A stretch of DNA of 64,000 bases from Bryobacterales bacterium (GCA_020852755.1 JADZAF010000229.1:1-64000), one strand, 5' to 3'; positions 42,551 to 51,630 are shown, counted from the first letter of the stretch. The notes: generated from the letters alone by a model not told the origin. Made by a program: numbers and translations.

Positions 42551-43615
42551 ATGGCCAGCGACCGGCCGGTCAGCAAACAGGACGCCCAGCGGCGCGCCGA
42601 CCGCATCCGCATTGTGCGGGAAGAACTCGAGCGGTTGCGGGAGGAAGGCGTGCTGGAACTGCGGCCCGAACAGCAGGAGCAGCTGGACCTGCACCTGGAC
42701 GCCACGCTGTACGCGCTGAGCGAGCAGTTCGATATCGACACCAGCGAATCGCAGAAGCGCATCTCCTGGGGGATGCGGATCGCCTCCACCATCGCGGGAC
42801 TGGCGCTCTGCGCCGCCCTGGTGCTGTTCTTCAACCGCATCTGGGGAGCGCTGCCGATGTCGGTTCAGGTGGGGGTGCTGGCCGCGGCGCCGCTGGCCGC
42901 CCTGGCGGGCATGGAGTTCAGCGCGCGGCGGGAGCGCACCTTCTACTACACGGCGCTGCTAGGCATCGTGGCGTTCGCCTGCGCGGTGACCAACCTCAGC
43001 GTTCTGGGCGCGATGTTCAATCTTCCGGGATCGCCCTGGGCGTTCCTGGTCTGGGCGGTCTTCGGGCTGGGACTGGCTTACGCCTACCGGCTGCAACTGC
43101 TGCTGGCCGCCGGCCTGGTCTGCCTGATCGTGTTCGTCGCCACGACCCTCACACGGTTGTCGGGCCTGTACTGGGCGGCGGCCGATTCGAGAGTTGAAAC
43201 TTTGCTGGCGTCCGGCGTCCTGGTGCTGCTGGCTCCGAGCGCGCTGGAGCGCCGGACACCGGACGAATTCTCCTGGGTCTACCGCATGCTGGGCCTGCTG
43301 GCCGTGTTCGTGGCGATCCTGGCGCTGTCGCTGAACGGAGCCCTGACGTACCTGCCGTTCGGCCAGCGCGGGGTGGAGATCGGGTACCAGATCGCGGGTC
43401 TGGGAGCGGCGGCCGTGACGATGTGGCGGGGTGTCGTCCGCCGGATGCCGGGGGCGGTGAACCTGGGCGCGGCCTTCTTCGCGCTCTACCTTTACATACG
43501 GCTGTTCGAGTGGTGGTGGGACTGGATGCCCAAGTACCTGTTCTTTTTCATCATCGGACTGATCTCACTGTCGCTGTTGTACTCGTTCCAGCGGTTCCGA
43601 AAGCGAATCCGATGA
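42551..43615 (+). CDS. DUF2157-type polytopic membrane protein
   Basis: 354 residues. N-terminal cytosolic part (1-75) is charged and helical (REELERLREEGVLELRPEQQEQL). Then 8-9 membrane helices from about residue 76 to 345 (MRIASTIAGLALCAALVLFF; FYYTALLGIVAFACAV; LLLAAGLVCLIVFVA; YLFFFIIGLISLSLLYS). It matches the DUF2157 plan. Its stop overlaps the start of the DUF4824-like gene (ATGA), a pairing repeatedly seen for these two families. Function unknown. Confidence 0.75.
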   Translation: MASDRPVSKQDAQRRADRIRIVREELERLREEGVLELRPEQQEQLDLHLDATLYALSEQFDIDTSESQKRISWGMRIASTIAGLALCAALVLFFNRIWGALPMSVQVGVLAAAPLAALAGMEFSARRERTFYYTALLGIVAFACAVTNLSVLGAMFNLPGSPWAFLVWAVFGLGLAYAYRLQLLLAAGLVCLIVFVATTLTRLSGLYWAAADSRVETLLASGVLVLLAPSALERRTPDEFSWVYRMLGLLAVFVAILALSLNGALTYLPFGQRGVEIGYQIAGLGAAAVTMWRGVVRRMPGAVNLGAAFFALYLYIRLFEWWWDWMPKYLFFFIIGLISLSLLYSFQRFRKRIR

Positions 43616-44247
43616 AACGTGCGGCCCTGGCCGGCGCGGCCGGCATCCTGATTCTCGCCGATGCCCTGCTCCTGCTGGGAGTGGCCGGCAACCGCCGGGG
43701 CGAGCCGCAGGCCACCCTGGAATTGTCCGAGAAGGAACTCACCCTGCCGCACCGCAACGAGGAGAACTCCGCGCTGAGCCTGGCTCTGCAATGGCGGGAG
43801 CGCGGGTTTCGGGAACCGGGCTCCACCTGGCTGGGCCCGGAGAAGCTTCAGGAACTGGGTTTCAATCCGCAGGCGGTCCGGCCGGTGTCCAAGTCCGTGC
43901 TGGCGGTGATGGAGCTTGAGGCGGAGGGCGCGGAGGAGGGAAGCCGGCTGAAAGCCGTTGACGCGGGACTCGACCGGGCCGCGCTGCGCAGCCGCTACCC
44001 GGACCGCGGCCGCTACGCGATCATGCACGGCGTCGTCCGCGCGTTTCGGAACGCGCGCCCCGAGCCGGGAATCCGCGGCTGGCTGACCATCACTCCCAGC
44101 CGGGTCTATGTTCCCCCGGAGTACCTGGCAGTCTTCCGGGGCCTGCCCGCCACCAACTACCCGGTCACCCGGCCGCGCTACCAGGTGAGCCTGTGCTTCG
44201 GCAGGCGGAGCGTGGCCTGGATCTGCGGCGCCCGCCGCCTGCACTGA
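43612..44247 (+). CDS. DUF4824-like membrane-anchored protein
   Basis: 211 residues from the ATG at 43612. A membrane anchor (AALAGAAGILILADALLLLGVAG) precedes an extracytoplasmic domain with conserved-looking blocks ATLELSEKELTLPHRNEENSALSLALQWR and YAIMHGVVRAFRN. It is coupled to the DUF2157-like gene by a 4-nt overlap, and the two probably form a membrane complex. It abuts the convergent TIM-barrel gene with no intergenic base. Confidence 0.75.
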   Translation: MKRAALAGAAGILILADALLLLGVAGNRRGEPQATLELSEKELTLPHRNEENSALSLALQWRERGFREPGSTWLGPEKLQELGFNPQAVRPVSKSVLAVMELEAEGAEEGSRLKAVDAGLDRAALRSRYPDRGRYAIMHGVVRAFRNARPEPGIRGWLTITPSRVYVPPEYLAVFRGLPATNYPVTRPRYQVSLCFGRRSVAWICGARRLH

Positions 44248-45291
44248 TCAGGCGTAGAACTTCACGCCCACTTTGGCCGCCACCTTCTGGATGTACGCCC
44301 AGCCCTCGGCCACCTGCTGCTGCGGCACGTGCTCGATCAGCATGGAACGCGGCCACTTCATATGGCTGAGGCGCAGCAGGTAGGCTTCGTAATCGAGGCT
44401 GCCGCGGCCGGGACAGACCTCCTGGAAGTGCACGGTCTGTTCGTGCGGGAGCATGTAGGAATCCTTGGCGTGGCAGCCGTAGATGTCCTCGCCCAGCAGG
44501 TCGAAGCACTCGTTGATCAGTTGCGTGGTGCGGAAATGGTTGGAGAGGTGAACCATGTTGGTCGGGTCGAGGTTCACCTTGCAGCGCGGATCGCCCACGT
44601 CCTCCATCAGGTGCTTGTGGGCTACCGGGCCGTCCAGGTTGGTGGTCACCTGGGCTTCCATCCCGAGTGCGGCTTTCAGGCCGGCGGTGTCCTTCAGGAC
44701 TTGCCGGATCCCGCCGACGGTCAGCTTCCAGGTTTCCAGGGTCCAGTTGTCGGGATGCACGGTATAGTTGTCGCCCCACTTGTTGGTGTCGGGATTGCGG
44801 CTGCCGGTGATGGTGCCGACCATGCGGCAACCCAGGCGCTCGGCCGCTTCCAGGCAGCGGGCCAGGTGCTTCAGGTTCTGCTGGCGTATGGATTCGTCGG
44901 TGTGCAGGATGTTGCGGTAGCCGCCCACCTCGAACATCTCGAAATCGTTCTCTTTGAGCGCCGCGCGGAATTCCGAGGCGGTCTGCTCGCTCATATTGAG
45001 CACGTCCGGGCTGCCGGAGACGATGGTGGCGCGATAGCCCTGCTCGCGCAGCTTGCGCACGGTTTCGCCGATGCCGCCCTGTTTCGGGATTCCCATTCCC
45101 TGGGCGCGGCGAATGGGGGTGGGCCCGGGCGGCGGGAGGCGGCGGACGTAGCTCTTGTCGGGACCGGGCGCCCAGAAGGGCTCCCGGCCGGGGCCGCGCT
45201 TGGCGCGTTCGGCGGCACTGCCCGGGACGGCGCCAAGGGCCAGCCCGGCCGCAACGGAAAAGACCCCGCGGCGCGTAATGAGTTCAGACAT
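44248..45291 (-). CDS. Sugar phosphate isomerase/epimerase-like TIM barrel, exported
   Basis: 347 residues. N-terminal TRRGVFSVAAGLALGAVPGSAA is a twin-arginine signal. The xylose-isomerase-like TIM barrel follows: ENDFEMFEVGGYRNILH, GCRMVGTITGSRNPD, AALGMEAQVTT, CKVNLDPTNMVHLSNHF and YGCHAKDSY, which supply the usual acidic and histidine metal ligands. Probably a metal-dependent isomerase or epimerase of keto sugars. Relatives are abundant in Acidobacteriota and Planctomycetes with Gfo/Idh/MocA proteins, as in this neighbourhood. Confidence 0.8.
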   Translation of the reverse strand: MSELITRRGVFSVAAGLALGAVPGSAAERAKRGPGREPFWAPGPDKSYVRRLPPPGPTPIRRAQGMGIPKQGGIGETVRKLREQGYRATIVSGSPDVLNMSEQTASEFRAALKENDFEMFEVGGYRNILHTDESIRQQNLKHLARCLEAAERLGCRMVGTITGSRNPDTNKWGDNYTVHPDNWTLETWKLTVGGIRQVLKDTAGLKAALGMEAQVTTNLDGPVAHKHLMEDVGDPRCKVNLDPTNMVHLSNHFRTTQLINECFDLLGEDIYGCHAKDSYMLPHEQTVHFQEVCPGRGSLDYEAYLLRLSHMKWPRSMLIEHVPQQQVAEGWAYIQKVAAKVGVKFYA

Positions 45292-45627
45292 AGGGTTGCG
45301 CTCCTTAAGTATGGCTTCACCCCACTATAGCGGAGAGCCCGGGGCGAGACGAATGGCCCTAAGCCGCTTTACCACCTGTCCTTTTCCCTCCCGCCCGGAC
45401 CGTTCGGTCCCCAGGTTCGCCGATCCGTGTACCGGGACCCATTCCGGGTTTCCCGGTTTTGGCGCGTGGGCTACACTGGAAGTATGAACAGCCGGCCTGC
45501 TGAATCGCGTCCCGGCCTGTTTGGGTCGGACTAACGCCTGTACCTTTCTTTCCTTTTTCGCCCCCGGGCCGGGGCCCGGCGGGAACAGCGAAAACCTCAA
45601 AACCGCAAATCGCAAGGAGGAGTTGAA
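45292..45627 (+). other. Control region upstream of the aminotransferase gene
   Basis: About 335 nt between divergent genes. TACACT at 45472-45477 could be a -10 for the aminotransferase, but the -35 is poor. A palindromic GCCGGGGCCCGGC lies near 45565. A strong AAGGAGGAG ribosome-binding site stands at 45615-45623. No reading frame or structured RNA is convincing. Confidence 0.4.
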
Positions 45628-46986
45628 ATGGAAAGATCTGGTCTGGCTGTCCGTCAGGACCTGCCTCACATTGCCGGGCCCGTGCCGGGGCCCCGCGCCC
45701 GGGCGGTGGTCGAGAGGGACCACCAGGTAGTATCCCCTTCCTACACACGCCCTTACCCGCTGGTTGCCGATCGCGGGGAAGGCGCCATCGTCCAGGACGT
45801 GGATGGCAACCGTTTCCTGGATTTCAGCGCTGGCATCGCCGTGGTGGCCACCGGCCACTGCCATCCCCGTGTGGTACGCGCCATCCAGGAGCAGGCGGAA
45901 CGGCTGATCCACATGTCCGGAACGGACTTCTATTACGAGAACATGGTGGCGCTGGCCGAGCGGCTGGCTGCCCTCGCTCCGGGTTCGGCCGAACGCCGCG
46001 TGTATTTCGGGAACTCCGGCACGGAAGCCATTGAAGCCGCCATGAAAATGGCCCGCTACCATACCGGGCGCGACAAGTTCATCGCTTTCCTGGGCGGGTT
46101 TCACGGCCGCACCATGGGCGCCCTGTCGCTCACCTCCAGCAAGGCGGTACAGCGGCGCGGCTTCGGCCCCCTGGTTCCGGGCGTTTTTCACGTGCCGTAC
46201 GCGTACTGCTATCGCTGTCCCTACGGGCAGAAGCCGGAGACGTGCGCGACCGAGTGCGCCAAGGTCATCGAGGACCGGCTGCTGAAGACCATCGCGCCGG
46301 CCGATGAGGTCGCGGCCATCGTGCTGGAACCGGTGCAAGGGGAGGGCGGCTACATCGTACCTCCGCAAAAGTTCTTCGAAGAACTGAAGCGGATTTCGGA
46401 CAAGTACGGAATCCTGCTGATCCTGGACGAGGTGCAGTCGGGGATGGGGCGCACGGGGAAGATGTGGGCGGCCGGGCACTTCGGCGTCGAGCCCGACATC
46501 TTCGCGGTGGCCAAGGGGATCGCCAGCGGGATGCCGCTGGGGGCCACAGTGGCTCGGGCCGAGGTGATGAACTGGGGCCCGGGCGCCCATGCATCCACTT
46601 TCGGAGGCAACCCGGTGTCGGTGGCCGCGGCCCTGGTCACCCTGGAACTGCTGGAGCAGGAACTGGTGGACAACGCGGCGCGGGTGGGAGGGCGCCTGAT
46701 GGCCCGGCTGAGGGAGTGGCCGGAGCGTTTCCCGCAAGTGGGGGACGTGCGCGGCCTGGGGCTGATGATCGGGGTGGAGCTTGTCCGCGACCGCGAAAGC
46801 AAGGAAAAAGCTCCCCGGCTGCGAGACCGGGTGGTGCAGATGGCCTTCGAGCGGGGTTTGCTGGTGCTGGGGGCCGGGGAAAACTCCCTGCGTTTGAGCC
46901 CGCCCCTGATGATTTCCGAGAGCCAGGCCGACTGTGCTGCGGATATTCTGGAGGAGTGCCTGGCAATCGCGCCTCGGGAAGCCTGA
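45628..46986 (+). CDS. Class III aminotransferase (acetylornithine/GABA aminotransferase type)
   Basis: 452 residues. PLP enzyme with D267 (LILDEVQSGMGRTG) and the PLP-binding lysine K296 (IFAVAKGIASGMPLG); DGNRFLDFSAGIAV and NSGTEAIEAAMKMAR are family blocks. It transfers amino groups from gamma- or omega-amino compounds such as GABA or acetylornithine; the exact substrate cannot be read. It carries a short insert with four cysteines (C194, C197, C206, C210), which could bind zinc or form disulfides. The first gene of a plus-strand run with the methyltransferase gene starting inside its end. Confidence 0.87.
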   Translation: MERSGLAVRQDLPHIAGPVPGPRARAVVERDHQVVSPSYTRPYPLVADRGEGAIVQDVDGNRFLDFSAGIAVVATGHCHPRVVRAIQEQAERLIHMSGTDFYYENMVALAERLAALAPGSAERRVYFGNSGTEAIEAAMKMARYHTGRDKFIAFLGGFHGRTMGALSLTSSKAVQRRGFGPLVPGVFHVPYAYCYRCPYGQKPETCATECAKVIEDRLLKTIAPADEVAAIVLEPVQGEGGYIVPPQKFFEELKRISDKYGILLILDEVQSGMGRTGKMWAAGHFGVEPDIFAVAKGIASGMPLGATVARAEVMNWGPGAHASTFGGNPVSVAAALVTLELLEQELVDNAARVGGRLMARLREWPERFPQVGDVRGLGLMIGVELVRDRESKEKAPRLRDRVVQMAFERGLLVLGAGENSLRLSPPLMISESQADCAADILEECLAIAPREA

Positions 46987-47510
46987 GAACTCTCGACGTC
47001 GGATGCGGGATCAAGAAGAGGCCGGGCGCCATCGGTATCGACTGGAACCCGGCCTCCCGCGCCGACGTGCTATGCAACCTGGAGCATTTTCCGTACCCAT
47101 TCGCCGCGGAGTCGTTCGACCGCATCCTGGCCATCCATGTCATTGAGCACCTCAGCGACGTGATCGGGGCCATGGAGGAATTCCACCGCCTGCTGCGCCC
47201 CGGCGGGCGGCTGCGGATTGAAACGCCGCACTACACCGATTTCAGCTCCTTCTGCGACCCCACTCACCGCCAGCACCTCAACAGCTTTTCGTTCCGCTAC
47301 TTCGGGGAGAAGCACGGAGGGTTCGGCTACTACTCGACGGCCAGGTTCCGTGAGATTTCCGTGCGGGTGAAGCTACTAGCTTTGTGGAAATGGCTGGGGT
47401 TCGAGCTGCTGGTGAACCGCTTTCCGCGGTTCCGCCGCTTTTGGGAGCATTACCTTTGTTACGTGGTGCGGGGGAAGGTTATGGAATTCGAATTCGAGCC
47501 GGTAAGGTGA
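46956..47510 (+). CDS. SAM-dependent methyltransferase (class I)
   Basis: 184 residues from a GTG at 46956 that overlaps the aminotransferase end by 31 nt. Motif I is LRTLDVGCGIKKRPG, the acidic-loop position is GIDWNP, motif II/III is RILAIHVIEHLSDV, and LLRPGGRLRIETPH follows. The C-terminus is basic with two hydrophobic stretches (LLALWKWLGFELLVNR). Small molecules or glycan pieces are likely methylated; the acceptor is unknown. The in-frame upstream extension has no homologue-like content, so the GTG is preferred. Confidence 0.75.
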   Translation: MPGNRASGSLRTLDVGCGIKKRPGAIGIDWNPASRADVLCNLEHFPYPFAAESFDRILAIHVIEHLSDVIGAMEEFHRLLRPGGRLRIETPHYTDFSSFCDPTHRQHLNSFSFRYFGEKHGGFGYYSTARFREISVRVKLLALWKWLGFELLVNRFPRFRRFWEHYLCYVVRGKVMEFEFEPVR

Positions 47511-47511
47511 G

Positions 47512-47946
47512 GTGAAGGGAATTCTGCTGCGGGCGGCGGACGCGCTTCGCGACCGGATCCGGCGCAGGCGGTGGACGCACGACCAGGCGGCCGGCAGGCG
47601 CGGCGAGGACCTGGCCCACCGGCTGCTGCGAAAGAAAGGCTTCACGGTGGTGGCGCGCAACTACCGTCCCCGCTCGGGGCACGGCGAAATCGACCTGGTG
47701 GCCTGGGATGGAGGCACGCTGGTCTTCGTGGAGGTGAAACTGCGCGCCACGCAAGAGTACGGCTCGCCCGAAGAGGCGGTGGACCGCGAAAAGCGCCGGC
47801 GGCTGGAGCGGGCCGGACGCGAGTATGCGCGCCAGGCCGGAGTGCTCTGGGAGAACGTGCGCTTCGATATCGTCGCCATCACCGCCGGCGAGCGGCCGGC
47901 CATCGAGCACTTCAGCAATGCCTTCCGAGCCGGGCCGACGGTATAA
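47512..47946 (+). CDS. yraN: YraN/UPF0102 family protein
   Basis: 144 residues from a GTG at 47512 that follows the methyltransferase stop by 1 nt. It has the UPF0102 core: AAGRRGEDLAHRLLRKKGFTVVARNYRPRSGHGEIDLVAWDGGTLVFVEVKLRA, which contains the E..D..E.K pattern of the restriction-endonuclease-like fold. A nuclease or Holliday-type role is suspected for the family but not established. Confidence 0.85.
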   Translation: MKGILLRAADALRDRIRRRRWTHDQAAGRRGEDLAHRLLRKKGFTVVARNYRPRSGHGEIDLVAWDGGTLVFVEVKLRATQEYGSPEEAVDREKRRRLERAGREYARQAGVLWENVRFDIVAITAGERPAIEHFSNAFRAGPTV

Positions 47947-47952
47947 TGCGGT

Positions 47953-48951
47953 TTGCCCGAGCTACGTAAGGACCCGATCACCGGCCGGTGGGTCATTATC
48001 GCAGGAGACCGGCCCAAGCACCCTGCCGATTTTCTTCGTTCCCCGGTAAGCGCCGGCCCGCTGCGCGTCTGCCCGTTCTGCCCGGGACAGGAGGAAAAGA
48101 CCCCGCCGGAAGTGCTGGCGTTCCGGCAAAGCGGAGAGCCGAATCAGCCCGGCTGGAGCGTGCGGGTGGTGCCGAACAAGTTTCCGGTGCTGCAAGTGGA
48201 AGGCGATCTCGACCGGCAGGGCGACGGCATGTTCGACCGGATGAACGGCATCGGCGCGCATGAGGTGATCGTGGAATCGCCGGACCACAAGCTGACCTGG
48301 GCGGACATGCCGGAGCGGCAACTGGAGGACGTGTTCTGGGCCTACCGGGCGCGCATCCTGGATCTGCGCAAGGATTTCCGGCTGCGCTACATCACCGTGT
48401 TCCGGAATTACGGCGAGGCGGCGGGCAGCCTGATCGGACATCCGCACTCGGAACTGGTGGCCCTGCCGGTGATCCCCAAGCGCGCCCTGGAGGAACTGGA
48501 GGGCTGCCGCGCGTACCACGCCTTCAAGGAACGCTGCGTTTATTGCGACATCGTGCAGCAGGAAGTGCGGGCGGGCGTGCGCCTGGTGACCGAGACCGAC
48601 CGCTTCGTGGTGATCCAGCCCTACGCGCCGCGATTTCCTTTCGAGACCTGGGTGATCCCGCAGCGCCACAATTCGCACTTCGAGAATGCCGATCCGCCCA
48701 CCATGCAGAACCTGGCCTGGGTTCTGCGGGTGACCTTGCGGCAGATCGAGAAGACGCTGGAGAATCCGGCGTACAACCTGGTGCTGCACAGCGCGCCGGT
48801 GCAGGAAGCGCCCATGGCCCACGACCACTGGCACATCGAACTGATGCCCAAGCTGACCCGGGTGGCCGGGTTCGAGTGGGGAACGGGCTTCTATATCAAT
48901 CCGACGCCGCCGGAGGAATCGGCGCGGTTCCTCAAGCAGGCAGCAATCTGA
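47953..48951 (+). CDS. galT: Galactose-1-phosphate uridylyltransferase
   Basis: 332 residues from a TTG at 47953. N-terminal ELRKDPITGRWVIIAGDRP is the family start. Zinc cysteines C40 and C43 (RVCPFCPG) and the active-site HPH with H165 (IGHPHSELVALPVIP) are intact; HDHWHIEL provides a second histidine block near the end. It exchanges UDP between glucose and galactose 1-phosphates in the Leloir pathway. Last in the aminotransferase-methyltransferase-yraN run. It converges on the small minus-strand protein gene with a 20-nt overlap. Confidence 0.9.
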   Translation: MPELRKDPITGRWVIIAGDRPKHPADFLRSPVSAGPLRVCPFCPGQEEKTPPEVLAFRQSGEPNQPGWSVRVVPNKFPVLQVEGDLDRQGDGMFDRMNGIGAHEVIVESPDHKLTWADMPERQLEDVFWAYRARILDLRKDFRLRYITVFRNYGEAAGSLIGHPHSELVALPVIPKRALEELEGCRAYHAFKERCVYCDIVQQEVRAGVRLVTETDRFVVIQPYAPRFPFETWVIPQRHNSHFENADPPTMQNLAWVLRVTLRQIEKTLENPAYNLVLHSAPVQEAPMAHDHWHIELMPKLTRVAGFEWGTGFYINPTPPEESARFLKQAAI

Positions 48952-49267
48952 GCGGCGGGCTGGAGAGGGAATAGCGGGGACGGTCGGGCGGCAGGCGCGG
49001 GGTCCGGGAGGGGCCCTGGCTTTCCAGAACGCACTTCTGCCGGGCGGAGCGGCCTTCCAGCCGCACGCCGGCCCCATCGCGAGTAACCCGGTAGACGGCG
49101 GCGGCGCCCTGCGCGGCCCGGAGGCTGTCGAGCGGCAGGCCGGTTTCGCTCAAAACCTGAATTCCCCCGTCGCAGCCGATCAGGATGGTGAGGCCGGAGG
49201 TTCCGGCTTCGGGCGCGGAGCGGGCGGTTTCGAAGATCCGGGCGGCATTCTCGAGAAACAGGCTCAC
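48932..49267 (-). CDS. Small hypothetical protein overlapping galT end
   Basis: 111 residues from a GTG at 49267 (VSLFLENAARIFETAR), preceded by GAGAGGAAC. Two alpha-beta blocks (TSGLTILIGCDGGIQVLSETGLPLDSL and AAAVYRVTRDGAGVRLEGRSARQKCVL) look foldable, and the C-terminus is Arg/Pro-rich. A longer frame to 49633 is antisense noise. It follows the URO-D gene by 50 nt on the same strand, so it may be the last gene of the lactonase/URO-D unit. Possibly spurious, but codon usage looks normal. Confidence 0.55.
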   Translation of the reverse strand: MSLFLENAARIFETARSAPEAGTSGLTILIGCDGGIQVLSETGLPLDSLRAAQGAAAVYRVTRDGAGVRLEGRSARQKCVLESQGPSRTPRLPPDRPRYSLSSPPLRLLPA

Positions 49268-49317
49268 GTTCCTCTCATCGGACCGGCCGGGCGGCTCTTG
49301 AATGAAACCGGCGCGGT

Positions 49318-50436
49318 CTACGCGCTGTAGCCGCAGCGCTCGATCTCGTCCCACATGGCCAGCGCGTTTTCGGGCCGGATGCCCGGGTGGATCTCGGTGC
49401 TGGAGCCCAGCCACAAGCGGCCCGTGCGCCCGGCCTGGTCGATCGCCTCGCGCACGGCCTGCCGGACTTCCTCGGGAGTTCCGAAGGCCAGCAGGCGGCT
49501 GGCGTCGATGCCGCCCATCAGGATCCAGTGCGGGAAGGCCCGGTGCACTCTCCCGACGTGCATTCCGGAGAGCGGCTCCAGGGGGTTGATGCCGTCGATT
49601 CCGGCCCGGGCGAGATCCTGCAGGACCGGCCACAGGTTGCCGTCCGAGTGATAGATGACGTGGATGCCGCGGGTGTGCCAGGCCTCGACCAGCCTGGCCA
49701 GGCGTGGGAAGAACTCGGTCCGCAGGAAGCGCGGCGAGAAGAACGGGCCGTTCTTGCCGGCGATGTCGGAGTAGACCAGCGCCACCGGAGAGAGCGCCGC
49801 GTCGGCGGTCTCATGGACTCGCTGAATCTCGGCCCAGTTCAAGGCTTCCAGCCATTCCGAGACAAGCCGCGGCGCTTCGGCATAGGCGCACACAAACAGT
49901 TCCAGGCCGGAACGGATGTAAGCGGTGTCGAGCCCCACCGGGCTTTCGCTGGGGAAGAGCACGACGTTATCGCCGGCCCCGGCCTGCAACTCGAGGAACT
50001 GTTCACGGGCCGGCTTGCCGGACAGGCCCCAGACGTTGCCCCTGCCGGCAAAGGTCCACATGTCGCCCGGCTTGCGGTTCAGGACTTCGCGGATATTGCG
50101 GGCGATGTAAGCGAGCAGGCCCGGAACGTCGTCGAAGGGGCGCTCCACCAGCCAGGTGGTCCACCACTCCTGCTTATAGACAAAGCCGTCGTCGTGCCGC
50201 AGGGTGGCGTCCGGGTTGAAGGCGGCCACGCCCCGGGTGATGTCCAGCCGCTGCCCGATGGTTTCGAGCAGCAGCTCCAGCGAGTTCTCCAGGGTAAGGC
50301 TCTTTCCGGTGACCTGTTCGATCAGCGGGATGTTCTGGATCAGGTCGAAGATGGGGACGCGGTCGGGACGCTCCCCGCGCAAGCTGGCTTCGATGCGCCG
50401 GCGGGCGCTCATCCGGTCGCGAGGCAGGGGACGCAT
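49318..50436 (-). CDS. Uroporphyrinogen decarboxylase-fold protein, second copy
   Basis: 372 residues: SARRRIEASLRGERPDRVPIFDLIQNI at the start, then WEALNWAEIQ, FPRLARLVEAWHTRGIHVIYHSDGNLWPVLQDLARAGIDGINPLEP (a typical URO-D substrate-channel block) and GIDASRLLAFGTPEEVRQAVREAID. It belongs to the catabolic/methyltransferase-like branch, as does the gene at 37080-38114, but with little similarity outside the fold. It is 34 nt after the lactonase gene on the same strand. Confidence 0.75.
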   Translation of the reverse strand: MRPLPRDRMSARRRIEASLRGERPDRVPIFDLIQNIPLIEQVTGKSLTLENSLELLLETIGQRLDITRGVAAFNPDATLRHDDGFVYKQEWWTTWLVERPFDDVPGLLAYIARNIREVLNRKPGDMWTFAGRGNVWGLSGKPAREQFLELQAGAGDNVVLFPSESPVGLDTAYIRSGLELFVCAYAEAPRLVSEWLEALNWAEIQRVHETADAALSPVALVYSDIAGKNGPFFSPRFLRTEFFPRLARLVEAWHTRGIHVIYHSDGNLWPVLQDLARAGIDGINPLEPLSGMHVGRVHRAFPHWILMGGIDASRLLAFGTPEEVRQAVREAIDQAGRTGRLWLGSSTEIHPGIRPENALAMWDEIERCGYSA

Positions 50437-50469
50437 GCTGGTTCCGGCCCTCAGGCCCGTCTTCGTCCG

Positions 50470-51630
50470 CTACCTGGAGGGCACGAACTTGATGCAAACC
50501 GGCGCGCCCAGCTCGAGCATCTGTCCGGTCGGCGTCAGGCGCCCGGTCTTACGGTCGATGCGGTACACGATCATGTTGTCGGTCCGCTGGTTGCCGGCCA
50601 CCATGAAGTTGCCGGTCGGGTCGATGCGGAAATTGCGAGGCATCACGCCCTGGGTGGAGACGCGTTCGACGGCGGTCAGGGTGCCTCTGGCGGGATCGAC
50701 GGCAAAGACCGCGATGGAGTCATGGCCGCGGTTGGAGCCGTAGACGAAGCGGCCCGAGGGGTGAACCTGAACCTCGGCGCAGTTGTTCTCCTTCTTGAAG
50801 TCTTCGGGAATGGTGGAAATGGTCTGCAATTCTTTGAAGGCGCCGCGGGCCTTGTCCCAGGAGAAGGCCGTGATGGAGGAACCCATTTCATTGATCACGT
50901 ACCCGTACTTGCCGCTGGGATGGAAAGCGAAATGGCGCGGGCCGGAACCCGGCTTGACGGAGACCGAAGGAGGGTCGTTGGGTTCGAGCGAGCCTTTCTT
51001 CGCGTCGAACCGGTAGACCAGAACCTTGTCCAGCCCGAGGTCCGCCACGATGGCGAAACGGTTGTCGGGCGAGAGGTTGATGGAGTGCGCGAAGGGCTTG
51101 CGCTGCCTCCGGGGATCTACGCTCGATCCGGTGTGCTGCACGAACGCGGTGGACTCGCCCAGGCTGCCATCGGCATTGATGCGGATGGAGGCGATGTTGC
51201 CGCCGATGTAGTTCGCCACCAGGACGTTCCCGCCGGTCGCATCCACGGAGACGAAGCAGGGCAGGGAGCCGCGCGCGGAGACGCGGTTGAGCAGGGTGAG
51301 CTTACCGCTCTGGCGGTCGATCGCGTAGGCGCTCACCGGCCCGATATTGTTCTGGCCTTCCCAGCGGGTGATCTCGCTGATTGCGTAGAGCCAGCGCTGG
51401 TTGGGATGGATAGTGAAGAAGGAGGGGCTGGGGAGTTCGGCCACCAGGCCGATGGGCGTGATCTGTCCGGTGGAGGACTGGAAGCGGTAGGCATAGATGC
51501 CCTGGCTCTTCCCGGCATTGGTATAGGTTCCCACGTACATGAGGTACTCGCCGCCGGCAGCGAGGACTGCCGGAGCGGCCAGCGCCAGGGCAAGCAGACA
51601 GACGATAAATGAGTCCCGAATCTTTCGCAT
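50470..51630 (-). CDS. Secreted lactonase-like seven-bladed beta-propeller (Pgl type)
   Basis: 386 residues from the ATG at 51630 with signal peptide MRKIRDSFIVCLLALALAAPAVLAAG. Repeats of the lactonase family follow: YLMYVGTYTNAGKSQGIYAYRFQ, FFTIHPNQRWLYAISE, VLVANYIGGNIASIRINADG and RFVYGSNRGHDSIAVFAVDPARG. Relatives hydrolyse 6-phosphogluconolactone, but secretion here argues for another lactone or sugar-acid substrate. It starts the lactonase/URO-D/small-protein unit and is divergent from the ACIII locus. Confidence 0.85.
   Translation of the reverse strand: MRKIRDSFIVCLLALALAAPAVLAAGGEYLMYVGTYTNAGKSQGIYAYRFQSSTGQITPIGLVAELPSPSFFTIHPNQRWLYAISEITRWEGQNNIGPVSAYAIDRQSGKLTLLNRVSARGSLPCFVSVDATGGNVLVANYIGGNIASIRINADGSLGESTAFVQHTGSSVDPRRQRKPFAHSINLSPDNRFAIVADLGLDKVLVYRFDAKKGSLEPNDPPSVSVKPGSGPRHFAFHPSGKYGYVINEMGSSITAFSWDKARGAFKELQTISTIPEDFKKENNCAEVQVHPSGRFVYGSNRGHDSIAVFAVDPARGTLTAVERVSTQGVMPRNFRIDPTGNFMVAGNQRTDNMIVYRIDRKTGRLTPTGQMLELGAPVCIKFVPSR

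Noticed and set aside
49387-51612. 741-residue plus-strand frame over the lactonase and URO-D genes
   Set aside because: Antisense to two genes with strong family motifs. The composition is repetitive and uneven.
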